A stretch of 64,000 bases of DNA from NCBI RefSeq assembly GCF_037893015.1, contig NC_133661.1, forward strand, positions 186,064,306 to 186,128,305. The letters are read 5' to 3'. The notes below the pieces were generated by a model. It worked only from the letters and a program-made list of their open reading frames with translations. It ran no database searches and was not told the origin of the DNA. Positions within the stretch are counted from its first letter, which is position 1. Each line of letters starts with the position of its first letter. This DNA is from Macrotis lagotis. Its lineage: Eukaryota > Chordata > Mammalia > Peramelemorphia > Peramelidae. Positions 11,340 to 23,300 of this stretch are shown piece after piece. Position numbers and translations under genes: made by a program.

Positions 11340-11820
11340 TTCTGAAAGACAAAAGTTGATAGATGATGTTGCCTGAATCTTAGGTTACATGCTTTTCAAT
11401 TCTGGGTTGGAGACCCCAACCAAGTAGAAAAACCTTACAAAGAATTTAATTTAAGATGAATTCCACCAAGAGTTCCATGCAGACTCAAAAGGAGGTGTAG
11501 ATCCTTTGTCTAGAATACCCAGGGATAAGGATGATGTGGTTGCAATTTTCTCTCTTGGTCCATAAGAACATAATCAAAGTCACATTTCCCAACCCCTCAT
11601 TAGAATATAACTGCCTCTCTTTTTAATATTTATTCTTAATTGCTAACTACTCAGAGTAGATTGCTGCTGGTCAGGAATACTCCACTCTTCCAAGGGCATA
11701 TAAGCATCAAGAAGTTTCCACGAACTGTTTTTTTGTATTCCAGAGTGCCACTGACCTGTTTTATTAATTGTCCATTAGTTCTTGTCTTATGTTATGAAAA
11801 AGAAGACCACAATTATATCA
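11340..11820. other. No recognised feature
   Basis: Unremarkable AT-rich DNA with a short 74-codon open frame of no recognisable family. Confidence 0.4.
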
Positions 11821-11824
11821 CTAT

Positions 11825-13110
11825 GTTTGAGACAGATTGCAGTGAGCCCAACTGTGGCTGATCAGATCAATATGAGCTTGGAATGTTCTACCACAGGTTG
11901 GGCAAAAATAATCCATGTGAATGGCTGGGGTGGCTACTCTAAACTTATGGATGCCAGGTTTCCTTTGAGATGCTTCAATTCTGCCTTCCTCATAGAGTGT
12001 AGCACCTTCACTGTTGAAGGTATGCCTTGCTGGGTGGTCCTGTGCCAGTGTCTCCCATGCTGTACAATCAATTCTAAAGTTCTTCAGTGAAACTTTCAGG
12101 GTATCTCTGTATCACTTCTTCTGATTCCCTTTTGAGCATTTGCCCTGTGTGAGTTCTCCATAAAATAGTATTTTTGGCAAGCATGTGTCTGACATTCTAA
12201 CATGTCCAGACCATCGTAGTTGCACTCTCTGTAGTAATGTTGGCATGCTAGGCAGTTTAGCTTGAGAAAAGACCTCAGTATCTGCTATCTTCTCCTGCCA
12301 GGTGATCTTCAGAATCTTCCTAAGACAATTTAAATTGAAGTGATTCAGGTTCCTCTCATGGTGCTGATAGACTTTTCATGTTTCATAGGCATATAGCAAC
12401 GTGGTCAACACAACAGCTCTGTAGATCTTCAGTGTGGTAGTCTAATTCCTCTTTTCTCCCACACTTTTTTTTGGAGCCTCCCAGATACCGAGCTAGCTCT
12501 GACAATGCAAGTGTCAACCTCATTTATCAATGTGTACCTCCTTGGAAAGGACACTACTAAGGTAAGTGAATGTGTCTACAAGTCCAAACTTCTCCATTTC
12601 ATGTAATCGGTGGCTCCATGTATGGATGGTGTGGTGCTGGCTGATGGAGCACCTGTTCTCTTGGTATTAATTGTTCGAACAAAATTAGCACAATCAGCAG
12701 AGAATTGATCCATCCTTTGTTGCATATCAGCTTCAGAGGCTGCATTGAGTGTATAATTATCAGCCAACAGAAGGTCATGCACCAACACTCCCTCCACTTC
12801 GGTCTTGGATTGTAACCTTTTCAAGTTGAAGAATTTGCCATCAGTGTGGTAGCTACTCTTGAGGCCATGTTCATCCTCATTGAAGGCATTTGATAGCATG
12901 GCTGAAAATATCATGCTACAAAGTATGGGAGCAAAGACACATCCTTGTTTTACTCCATTGGTGATTAGGAAATCTGGAGAGCACCGTTCACTACCCAGAA
13001 CCCTTGCATGCATGCTGTCATGAAATTGACATACAATACTGATGAACTCTGGGCAACAAAATTTTGATATAATTTTCCATAAACCTTCATGACTGTCCAT
13101 TGACATAATT
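11825..13110 (-). mobile_element. Non-L1 LINE, reverse-transcriptase to C-terminal part
   Basis: On the minus strand, 13106-12576 keeps a 176-codon frame matching the palm region of non-LTR reverse transcriptases. It has EGLWKIISKF, NGVKQGC, and VHDLLLADN where LFADD is expected. Below 12400 other frames carry the C-terminal signature QLRWSGHV and a DTLKVSLKNF-like stretch. The catalytic FADD box is altered and the frame is broken several times, so this is a dead fragment. I do not place the clade; it is not L1. Confidence 0.75.
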
Positions 13111-13129
13111 AATAAAATGATTAATCACT

Positions 13130-13890
13130 TAGAAACTATGTCTTTCACACTTTTTTATGTCACAATAGTGAGTTTTTTCCCAATAACTGGGATCCTTGGA
13201 TTTGTCAAATATTAGGCTACTATACTCATTTGATTTTGCATTTTGTTTCCTATTAACCTCTCTATTTCTTAGCCAGTTATGGCTTCAGGGTTCCTTATTT
13301 CCTATTCTTAAATTTAATTCCCATTCCTTATTTTTGTTTCCTTTGAATTAATTTTGTCATTATTTTTCCAATCTTTCTAAAATAATCATTTATTAGTTTG
13401 ATTATAATTACACTCAACAAATAAGTTAATTTAAGTAGCATTATCATTTTTGTTATTTGACAATCTATGAGTGATGAACACTTCTATAACTTAGAATTTT
13501 AATTGTATAATGTTTTGCAATTGGATTCAAATAACTATTATTATTTATATTACATATATATTTTATATATATAAATATACATATATTTATATATGGACAG
13601 ACTCTTAAGTATTTACGCTTACTATAGTTTTAAATGGAATGTCTGTCTCTTTCAGCTAGATTTTGTGGATATATACAAAAATACTAACGATTTGTGTGGA
13701 TTTATTTTATGTTTGATTACTTTCATTGTCAATTGTTTCGATATTTTCTTTATTTGATTCTCTAGGATTCTTAATGTAAAGCATTACATCATTGTCAAAA
13801 AGTGATAATTTTGTTCTCTTTCTGCCTATGCATATTTCTTCAATTTCTTTTTTTGTCTTATTGCTTTTACTAATTTTTCTAGTAACATAT
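13130..13890. other. No gene; very AT-rich, includes TATA tract
   Basis: AT-rich DNA with a (TA)n-like patch at about 13550-13600. It may be decayed LINE 3' sequence but no landmark is convincing. Confidence 0.4.
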
Positions 13891-13894
13891 TTAA

Positions 13895-14041
13895 AATTTT
13901 TTTAAAATTAAGGCAAGGGTTAAGTGACTTGCCCAAGGACACACAGCTAGGCAATTATTAAGTGTCTGAGATCAGATTTGAAATCAGGTCTTCCTGACTC
14001 CAGGGCTGGTGCTCTATACACTGTGCCTCCTAGCTGCCCCT
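13895..14041 (-). mobile_element. WSINE-like SINE
   Basis: Reverse copy from ttaaggcaagggttaagtga to cctcctagctgcccc, moderately diverged. Confidence 0.85.
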
Positions 14042-15585
14042 ACCATATTTTGTAGTAATGGTGATTAAATAGACACTTTTGTTTTACTTCTGATCTTATT
14101 GGAAAGGCTTCTAGTTTATCTGTATTAGATAATGTTGAGTTTTGTTTGAGATACATACTTCTTGTTAATTTAAGAAATATTAATTCCTTATCAAGGAATA
14201 ATCAATAAGAAATATCAATATCTTATCAAATTAAAAAATATCAATATATGAATTTCTATACTTTCTCATGCTTTAATGGAAATAGTTGGCATATCTTACC
14301 AAAAATATTTTCTACATGGATTGACATAATTATGCATTTTTTTCCATTTTGATATTATTATTATAGTAAAAGTTTTCCCAATATTATTATATTAATAGTT
14401 TTCCCAATATTTAATTAACTCTGAATTCCTGATATAAATTCAACTGGCATAGTGTATAACCTTTGTTATAGTAGTCCTGTAGTCCTTCTACATGGAGTCC
14501 TTCTGCTTGGGGCTCTGTTAATGAATTCCTTTTCAGAGGGATTAACTGGAACACTATTTCCTCTCTATCATCTGCTACTCAAGTCCTGGACTAGAATCCT
14601 TTCTCAAGTAGTTTGGATTCAGCTAAGACTGCCACTGAGTCCAGGATTCTGCTTGTAGGACCTTAGATGGCTTTATTTTAATCTCCTGTTCTCATTAGTC
14701 ACCTCAGTACATATGATCAAGAAAAATAATCACAAAAATTCAAAAGAAATAGATTCTAAAATTCTAATTCAGCAGCCATTTATAACATTGTAAAGCAGTC
14801 ACTAATGTGATTCCATGTTTCAACCTGCTTATCTTTGGGAAGAGAGCAGTGTGTTTTAATGAGTGATTACTGATTGCATCTCCATGTTAATTCCATCTCT
14901 TCATAATGTGTACTGTGCATACTTCATAATGTGCAGCTGCCAAACATACTAATGCACCCTATCTCCACATTACAAATGTGGACTGTTCAAAATTCTTAGG
15001 GAGGATTTGCCCTTATATGGAAGATGCTTATTCTTTGAAATCCCTGGTTAGCTCTGCAGCTAGTACACCAACTCTTTTCTGCCCTGGTGTTTTAATAAAA
15101 TTCTTTTTAACTTTCTCTTCCTGAGTTTTGCCTGTGTAATCAAGGCAAAGGTCCAAACTGGAATTTTCCTTTTAAAAACCTGGTGATCCTGACTAATGGG
15201 AAATCAGTACCAACTCCTTATTGGTGCTAGCACGCTATTTGCCTCAGTTTGGTTTTGCCTCATTTAGTCCACAATTCTAATCAGGAGATGGAGTAAGTAA
15301 GCATGTGTAGCAGCTGCTGCTATGTACTGCTAAGGAGACAGAGGACATGCTCTTTAGAGCACCCTGCTCTCTCCTACAGTACTCCCCTTCAAAGTCAAGG
15401 AAGGTTAAAACATAAGAATAACTTCAAAATGACTCAGTATTAGTGACTGTTTTTACTCAAGATTTTTCATCACCCCTCAATTAAAGAACAGGAAACAGTC
15501 AGAGGATGTCTATATTTTTTTCTAAAGTATGTGTGTGTGTTATGATTATTCTATTATTCTAAAGCCTTTCTATTCTCCTCTCTAT
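14042..15585. other. No recognised gene
   Basis: AT-rich sequence without domain-bearing frames. A frame at 14452-14658 has no recognisable features. Confidence 0.4.
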
Positions 15586-15595
15586 CTCTCTTCTC

Positions 15596-15703
15596 TCTCC
15601 CTTCCTTTCCCTCCCTCCCTCCCTCCCTCCCTTCCTTCCTTCCTTCCTTCCTTCCTTCCTTCCTTCCTTCCTTCCTTCCTTCCTTCCTCCTTCCTTCCTT
15701 TCT
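15596..15703. repeat. (CCTT/CCCT)n microsatellite
   Basis: Pyrimidine-only run of CCCT then CCTT tetranucleotides. Frames through it on both strands are repeat artefacts. Confidence 0.95.
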
Positions 15704-15966
15704 TTCTCATGAGTGTGATGTTGGAAAAAACAAAACACCAGCATTCAGATAATCACAACTGACATTTACCTATTACTTTTTAGAGTACAAAGTAATTTAC
15801 ATACGGGATCATATATGTGTGATGAGAATTCAAGAAAAATCTTACAGCAACTCATTTGGGATGTAGTATGCTCCCTGATATAGAAAGTACAACTACTTTG
15901 GAAGTCTTTAAGTTTCCTTCCACCTCTAAATCTTTGAAATCCTGTTCTTGACTTTTGCATTAATAC

Positions 15967-16048
15967 AAAATTGGGTCAAAGGATATATTTACTCTTATAA
16001 CTCTTGCAAAATTGGGTCAAAGGATATATTTACTCTTATAACTCTTGC
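15967..16048. repeat. Exact 41-bp tandem duplication
   Basis: Two head-to-tail copies (15967-16007 and 16008-16048), each starting AAAATTGGGTCAAAGG, with no mismatch seen. Confidence 0.95.
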
Positions 16049-16085
16049 AACCTGTCAACCTGCTCTCTAAAGAATCCACCAATTT

Positions 16086-16895
16086 TAGAGTTGTGAACCG
16101 ATCCAACCTTTCTGGAGAACAATTTGGAATTACATCTAAAGGGCAATAAAAATGTGCATACCCTTTGATCCAGCAATACCTATACTGGGTCTATTCCCTG
16201 AAGAGATCATGAAAAAAGATAAAAACATCACTTGTACAAAAAATATTCATAGCTCTGACTGTGATAGTAAAGAATTAGAAATTGAGTGAATGTCCATTAG
16301 TTGGGGAATGGCTGAATAAATTGTGGTATATGCACATTATGGAACACTATTGTTCTATTAGAAATCAGGAGGAATGGGATTTCAAAGAAGCCTGGAAAGA
16401 CTTGCAGGAACTGATGCTGAGTGAGATGAGCAGAACCAGAAGAACACAGTACATCCTAACAGCAGCATGGGGGTGTTGATCAAGCTTAATGGACTTGCTC
16501 ATTCCATCAGCGCAATTATCAGGGACAATTTTAGGGTATCTGTGACAGAGGATACCATCTGTATCCAGAGAAAGAGCTGTTGAGTTTAAACAAAGACCAA
16601 ATACTATTACCTTCAGTTTAAGACATAATTTTGCTATCTCTAATATTTTATTTTTTCCTTAAGGATATGATTTCTTTCTCAACACATTCAATTTTGATCA
16701 AAGTATAGCATGGAAACAATGTAAAGATTATCAGATTGCCTTCTGTGTTAGGAGATAGGGAGGGAAGGAAGGGTGGGGGAAAAAGTGTAAAATTCAAAAC
16801 CTTGTCAAAAAATTATAGGTAGAAACTACTACTGCATATAATTGGAAAACAAATAAAATATTTATATAATAAAAAAATTTTAAAAATTGAAAAAC
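16086..16895 (+). mobile_element. 5'-truncated L1 with 15-bp TSD
   Basis: Carries the C-terminal end of L1 ORF2. An open frame at 16282-16479 includes GEWLNKLWYMHIMEHYCSIRN, the counterpart of the L1 motif around 'WHIYTMEYYAAIKN'. A 3' UTR and A-rich tail follow. AGAATCCACCAATTT flanks both ends (16071-16085 and 16896-16910), so this is a dated single insertion, truncated at the 5' end, into older reversed L1-like sequence. Confidence 0.9.
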
Positions 16896-16910
16896 AGAAT
16901 CCACCAATTT

Positions 16911-17004
16911 GTAATTCTATCAACAGTGTATCTGTTTCTCCTTCTCAGTTCTATGATTTTGTTTAGTTGTTCATTGCTATTAACTTTGGAAGTATATATA
17001 TACA

Positions 17005-17042
<38 letters not shown>

Positions 17043-17382
17043 ACAATTAGATGACCATAGAATAGTATGTCAATTATTTTATTTGTAATTATCTGATCAT
17101 TAATTATAGTATGTCAATTATTTTGATTTGTAATTATCTGGTCTGTACATTCAAATGATTTTCTAATTTATTTCCTCTGTTGTGAATTTACTATTTATAA
17201 CTTTTGAACACTTATTCATTAGATAATGAATATGCTTTTTGTTCCTTGCAAATTTTAAGTATCATGTTTAAATCTATTTTCTACAATATTTTCCTCAATC
17301 TATTATTTTTACTTTTATCTTAGTTACACTATATATAGAATATTTGTCTAGCCTTTTATGCAATTAAATGTTTGGTTTGTAA
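16911..17382 (-). mobile_element. Old L1 3'-region fragment, reversed
   Basis: The pattern 'accaatttgtaattctatcaacagtgtatctg' and the sequence after it resemble the antisense of the L1 ORF2 end and 3' UTR, as also at 61.08-61.42 kb. It contains a TA-rich microsatellite (about 16998-17042) and an imperfect 44-bp tandem duplication (17064-17140). Confidence 0.5.
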
Positions 17383-17396
17383 AACCATTCTTTAGA

Positions 17397-18903
17397 GGCC
17401 TGGGGCCAGCACTGAGCCAGGGCTGCTGTGGGGCCATGGGCCCCGACCCCAGGCTAGCGGCTCCGTGGGCCACTCACCATGCCCACCAAGCAGCAGCGCT
17501 TCCAGGAGCCCGAGGTCAGCTTCTGTGGGAAATACTTTCTATTCGGTTTGAACATTGTTTTCTAGCTTTTGGGGGCTGTGCTGCTGATCATAGGCCTGTG
17601 GACCTGGGGAGAGAAGGGTGTCCTTTCCAACATCTCCTCACTTACCCACCTGAGTGGCAGGGATCCTGTCTGGTTCTTCATGGTGGTTGGAGGTATTATG
17701 TCTATGCTGGGCTTTGCAGGCTGCATTGGGGCTCTTTGGGAGAACACCTTTTTACTCAAGTTTTTCTCAGTGTTCCTTGGCCTTATCTTCTTTCTGGAGC
17801 TGGCCACAGGAATTCTGGCTTTCATCTTCAAGGACTGGATTAGAGACCAGCTCAATATCTTCATCAACAACAATGTCAAGGTCTGTTGGGATGATATCGA
17901 CCTGCAAAACCTCATTGACTTTGCTCAGGAATATTGGTCTTGCTTTGGAGCCTGAGGGCCCAGCGACTGGAACCTCAGCATCTATTTTAATTGCACTGAC
18001 TAGAACCCCAGGCCTGAGCAGTGTGGAGTGCCCTTCTGCTGTGTCAAGGATCCTGCAGAGAATGTTCTCAATACCCAATGTGGCTATGATGTCCAGCTTA
18101 AACTGAAACTGGAACAACAGAGCTTCTTCCATACGAAAGGTTGTGTGGACCAGTTTGAAAAATGGCTGCAAGACAACCGTTGTGGTGGTTGGGGTCTTTG
18201 TGGGCATTGCCATGCTCCAGATCTTTGGTATTTGTTTGGCTCAGAATCTTTTGAGTAACATCAATGCGGTGAAAGCCAATTGGTGAGGGCAGAGAGGGTG
18301 ACTCTGAGCCAACAGCATCTAGTCCTCAGAGGGTAGGCAGCCCTGGCTGGCACCATAATCAGCTGAGTGGATGAACTCCAGGTATGACTTTAGCAGGCCC
18401 ACCTTGAGGAGCCCCCACTCAGCACCAGGCTCAATGTCCCTGGCACCCCTGAGTTGTGTGGGGCTGCAGGGAGGCTATTTATATTTAGGTTACAGAGTGG
18501 GGGGGTGGGTATGTGTCCATACTGGGGCAATGTGAGGGGTGCAGCTGCCTATTGCCTCCCCTGGGCACAGCTGTGAAGTCCAGAGATGATGTCAAGGACT
18601 TCTGGGGTGGCTGATTGTCATGGAAACAGTTCCATGTAATGAGGGGTGGGGGGAGAATAAAAGCTTCTAAATTGAGTATTGGTTCCTGAGAGTCCTGATA
18701 ACAGGGACAGTTATCATTCCCTGATGCTACCCAGACCGCAGTCCCTGGGGTGACGGAGGACATGTGCTGGGGAAAGTTGGGGTGGGGAGGGGTTCTGCTG
18801 TTGCCCCCTACCAACCCCGTGGAGACTAATAAACTGTCCTCACCCTCAAAAATAAATAAACAAACAAACAAATAGATAGATAGACAAATAAATAAATAAA
18901 TGG
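17397..18903 (+). pseudogene. TSPAN17: Processed pseudogene of tetraspanin TSPAN17
   Basis: An intronless copy of a TSPAN17 mRNA, with coding match 17479-18286. It starts MPTKQQRFQEPEV and keeps EKGVLSNISSL, GFAGCIGAL, ENTFLLKFFSVFLGL, DDIDLQNLIDF and the final NAVKANW. The paralogue TSPAN5 is a poorer match at several of these places. Three in-frame stops (near 17562, 17953 and 18000) and a frameshift near 18178 disable it, and the CCG motif reads CFG. It carries 5' UTR from about 17400, a 3' UTR, AATAAA at 18828-18833 and a degenerate A-rich tail to 18903. AACCATTCTTTAGA (17383-17396) and AACCATCCTTTAAA (18904-18917) are the decayed target duplication. LINE-driven retroposition explains all of this. 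The parent gene is elsewhere. Confidence 0.93.
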
Positions 18904-19599
18904 AACCATCCTTTAAAATAGCCATGGCATGCAAGTCACCTCAATGTGTATTAGTATTATAAATTTTTACATTTTTCCTAAAGAACAAAAGAAGTCTTCT
19001 CCATTTATTGCTGAAAACTTAGCTTTGATGAATAATGATTGATTTCCTCACTAGTATTTCACAAAGGATTTGTTCTTGATTCTAATTAATTTTGTTTTAT
19101 CTTTCTGTAGCTCTTTCTTACATCTAATTTTTATTTTATCATGATTTTAAAGGTATGTTTTTATTATTTGTTTTTCTGCATTTATAGTAAGGTTTTTATT
19201 TCCTATACAAGGTCAATTTTGCTATAGGTGCTATGTATTGCAGAGAAAAGGTATATTTCTTTTTATCCCATTTAGTTTTCTCCAAAGGTCAGTCATATCT
19301 AAGCCTTTTAATATTCTAATCACCTTAACTTCCTTCTTATTTTATGGTTAGATCTATCCAATTCTGAGAGAGGGAGGTTGAAGTCCCCCACTATTATAGT
19401 TTTGCTATCTATGTCTCCCTGTAATTCATTAAGCTTCTCCTCTAAGAATTTGGATGCTATACTACTTGGTGCACATATGTTTAATAATGATATGACTTCA
19501 TTGCCTATGGCACCTTTTAAGAAGATGTAATTTCCTTCCTTATCCCTTTTAATGAGATCTATTTTTACTTTTGCTTTGTCTGAGATCAGGATCATTACC

Positions 19600-20445
19600 C
19601 AGTAGTGGGAATGTCGGTTCACACCAGTTGGGCAGAACCAATACAAAATTTTTTGTTGAGTTCAGTGAACTGGTTGTTAAAATGAAACTTACAATCAAGG
19701 TTCTCTCTAAGGTGGGTGCCTGGGCAACCACCTAATTTGGAAATGATAAATTTACATTCCTTATTCTTTTTTTATGTTCATCTGTACAATGCATTTTCTA
19801 AGTGCCTACAGTACAGTTCATTCTTTCCAGAGGTGAAAAAAATTTTACAGAACTATGCTTGTAATTTTTATTTATTCATTTCTTAAAGGTTATTATAGCT
19901 TTGATGAAATGTGTCATTTTAATTCTCTTGCTTTTTTGTTACTTCAGTAAACAAACAAATAATGTAAAGAGGAAAAAGTGCCCAACAACTAGGGGGGTGA
20001 CAAGTTGTCATTTGTTTCCAATTTGTATTGTATTCCAAATTCCCCAGATATTATGAGTGCTCTGGTGTTCCCTGAACAGTGAAACCAATAGGAAGCTGGG
20101 ATACAGTGAACCAATAGAAATATATATTTCTAGGGTTTATCTTATTGCTCATTTTGAAAACAATGGAAGTAGAAAAAAAAGATTTAGAATAGGTAGAATG
20201 AGTTTTGTTCTGCATATGTTCCAACATTGACTGCTGTGGTCACGTGGCTGCTTTCACTCCACAGGGATGTGCTTGTTTATTGTGAATAATATAACATAAT
20301 CTAGTTATGTTTACCTCTTTTATTGTTCTTATTTTAATATTAAATGCATGAAATATTAAATTACCTTTCAATATGTCTCTTTGTATACTTAAAAAAGTCA
20401 TTAGGGCAGAGAACCAGATGTTAATTTATTTGAAATCGACCACTG
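19600..20445. mobile_element. hAT-like non-autonomous DNA element inside L1 ORF2
   Basis: L1 protein homology stops and resumes exactly across this segment (GVA... / ...MILISDKA). The segment begins CAGTAGTGGG and ends with the inverted match CAGTGGTCG on the other strand. The flanks reduce to an 8-bp duplication GGTAGCAA, one copy lacking three bases. CAG-type ends and 8-bp duplications are typical of hAT transposons. No transposase frame is present. Similarity beyond the outermost bases is weak, so the superfamily call is tentative. Confidence 0.6.
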
Positions 20446-21239
20446 TTGCTACCCCCTGATTTTTTTACCTTCACTGAAGCATATATTTTTCTCTAACCAT
20501 CTTTCTGTTTCAAATGTATTTCTTGTAAACAACATGTTGTAGGATTCTGGTTTTTAATTCATTCTATTTTATGCTTCTGCTTTATGGGAGAGTTCATCCC
20601 ATTCACATTTACAGTTAAGATTAGTAATTCTGCATTTCCCTCCATGTTATCTTTCCTTATTTATATTTTTTCTCTTTCCTTTCCTTTTATCCCTCTTCAT
20701 CAATATTTTTCCTCCCTTTTTAAAATTTAAATTTAACTTTACTTTTACTTTTACCTTCACTTTTATCAGACTGTCTTTCCCTTTCTTTCCCTTTACCCTC
20801 TACTTTTCTGTAGGGTAGGAAAGATTTTTAAAATCCCATTAGGAATGTATGTCATTCCCTCTTTGGGCTAAATCTGTTGAGAGTAGGGTTTATTCAATGT
20901 TCACATCTTCTCTTCTTTCCCTCTACTTATTATAATAGGTCTTTATTCCCCTTGATGAGGTATTATTTATCCTCTAATGCCTAAACTTCTCCTAGTATAA
21001 TCCTTCTTTACATGTCTTTATTCTTTTAACTGTCTTATACATACAACTTCTCTGTCAAAATATACTTCTTTTATCTGTCCTTTTAACCTTTCTCAAAAGT
21101 TGATTGATTATTTGTTTGATTGAGAAGCAACATTGCCTCATAGTCACTGTCTAAGTACACTCTCCTCTTCCATCTCATTAGAAATACATTTCTCAAGAGT
21201 CATAAATTGGATCAGATTATAGTCAACACAACACCCTTT

Positions 21240-21835
21240 TTTTTCAAGAACCCTCAATGGGGGTTTAGCTCCTTTTGAGCCAAAGCATCAGGCAAAGCCA
21301 AATCATTTCATGAATCATTTATACCATTCCCCTCTAAGCATATTTCTTCCAATTGTAGTCAAAGTATCAAGCAAAGCAAAATTGCTTCCTGTTCTTTTCA
21401 TGTCCAGTCCCCCTAAGTACACTGTTTACCTCCATCCCTATAGTACTCCAACCTTAGCACTACAACCCTCCTCAATCAAAATATCAGGTACACTCTCTCC
21501 CTCTGTCCCTATAGCATTCTAGCTCTAATATTACAACCCTCCCCAGAAAAGTACATTCTGTCTCTGTATACCTATAACACTCCAACCATAGCACTCCAAC
21601 TTTCCTTAGCTAAAATATTGGACACATTCTCTCCTTCTCTCCTTATAGTATTCCAACTAGAGCACTAAAACCCATGTTTACTAAAGTATGCAATAATGCA
21701 AGATCACTTTATGATCTATATCCAACTCTTCTAAGAATTCTATCACCCTCTGACCCTATTGTACTACAGTGTTCCTTATCTAAAGTATCTAGTCTAGTAA
21801 AATCATGATTTAATTATGTATAGATCCTCTAAAGC
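21240..21835. repeat. Degenerate 60-75 bp tandem repeats in L1 spacer
   Basis: A unit with 'tctgtccctatagcattctagc / aatattacaaccctcc' recurs at about 21424, 21496, 21559 and 21625, with looser copies on both sides. It lies between L1 ORF1 and ORF2 remnants. Confidence 0.6.
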
Positions 21836-22231
21836 CTCTCCCTCCCTCTATCTCAGTAGGAAAATCACTCTTGTAAACAACATTGTAACATGTATCGCTT
21901 ATATTTAATTATATTTAATTCTCATTAGCCGAGATACTGGCTAAAGGTTCAACATTTTCATGGTTATCCTATACCCATACCCTCTCTTTAAGTTTATTTA
22001 TTTTAACTCTCCTAAGAGAAATACAATCATCAAAAGTTAACAAGTGTTATCTTTCCTTGTAGGGATATATACTATTTAATGTTCTTGATTAGCATTTCCC
22101 CTCCTTTTCCATTTATCTTTTTATGCATTTGTGAGTCATGTATTTTGAAGATCAAATTTTCTTTTCAGTTCTGGTTTTCTTTATTAGAAAATTTTGCAAG
22201 TCTTGTATTTCATTGAAAATGCATCTTTTCT

Positions 22232-22318
22232 GATACTGATAATACTCATATGAACCTTCTTGTTTAGTAGAGCAGGTAGAAGGAGCTTTTATAGATGAAA
22301 CACAGGAGCGCTGATTCC
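22232..22318 (+). mobile_element. HAL1/L1-type 3' UTR piece in opposite orientation
   Basis: Matches positions 1-90 of this window in the same orientation (gatactgataatactcat...gagcttttatagatg) and abuts the reversed L1 with no gap. Confidence 0.7.
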
Positions 22319-23300
22319 CCCAGGATCACTCAAAAGAATCTAAGAAATGAAATGGTCATAAACATTACATTAAAGGTCCAAAGAAGCAAGACAGATATTG
22401 TCTTCCAGAGAATTTTTTGAAAGAGATCTTGAAAACTTTGGGGTAACTCTGCCAATTAATAAACCAAATGTTCACTGAACCAGGAACCTTGCAGATGATC
22501 CTGGGCAGAGGGGCAGGAAAAAAGCACAGCTTTCATAATGTCCTATACTCACTGCCTGGATGAATAAGATGTCTAGAGATTGTGTCATTACTGTCTTTGC
22601 CCTGGAATATAATAATTCTCCTTCTAACTTGGCCAGTACTTTGTGTTGAAGGAGTAAGAACTTGGGAAGAGAGATCTCATTTCAAGTCCTGACTCTCTCT
22701 CCTATTGTTTCTCAGAACCTGGGTAAGTCATTTTCTTACTCTAGTCTTCACCAGCTTCCTTCTTAGTAAAATGTAAGGATTGGACTCAATGGCCTCTAAG
22801 TTACCCTCTTGCTCTTGCATTCTTGATACTGTCCTATGTAAAATAGCCGACATTCAATGACTGGGTTATAGGTAGGGTGAGGAAAGCACCAAAGAGAAAA
22901 AATTAAGCCTATCATTAGGAAATGAGTTACCTAAATGAAGGGAAAGTCGAAATCTAATTTTTTACACTTACTATGGTATGTGATGAAATAACCTATTTTG
23001 AAGCCCTTTGGAAAATTAAAAAAAAAGAATAATAAATAAGGTCAGGATGAGCATAGCTTCAGAAACCTCCTCCCTAAGTAGGCATAATTCATTGAGAACA
23101 ATTGAGAAGTGATAGATCTTGGGGCTTCTCTTTTTATAGGTCCCTCAGCAAGGTTCCCCAAAGTAGAGGTGAAACTTAGGGCAGTACCTAATCACAGAGT
23201 ATGAACTCAAGAAGAATTTGAAGGTGAATTGAGAAGGGCAAGTATTAAATGGTGGGATGTATCTACTGTTTAAGGAATCTATCTACCATTCTTTGATAAA
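22319..23300. other. No gene; one MIR-like fragment
   Basis: A forward MIR-like SINE relic is visible at about 22640-22830 (cctgggtaagtcatttt, aaaatgtaaggattggactcaatgg). The rest is unrecognised. Confidence 0.4.

Larger units (their letters stand above)
18918..22231 (-). mobile_element. Old L1, ORF1 end to ORF2 endonuclease, reversed
   Basis: Minus-strand reading shows L1 landmarks in order. First is an ORF1 C-terminal remnant near 22130-22231. Then comes a long spacer with degenerate repeats. ORF2 starts near 20620 (TVNVNGMN-like). The endonuclease part is at 19320-19600, with ILISDKAKVKIDLIKRDKEG, SLLNICAP and IIVGDFNLPLSELDRS. Further ORF2 homology reaches 19100 (GLDMTDLWRKLNG-like). Several stops and frameshifts make it non-functional. 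It is interrupted by the hAT-like element at 19600-20445 and bordered by the TSPAN17 retrocopy. Confidence 0.8.

Noticed and set aside
15559-15762. Pro/Ser-rich and Lys/Gly-rich frames
   Set aside because: Products of the CCTT microsatellite read on either strand.
17358-18213. Multiple overlapping frames on both strands around 17.4-18.2 kb
   Set aside because: All are pieces or shadows of the TSPAN17 processed pseudogene. The longest matches tetraspanin but is interrupted, so no functional gene is called.
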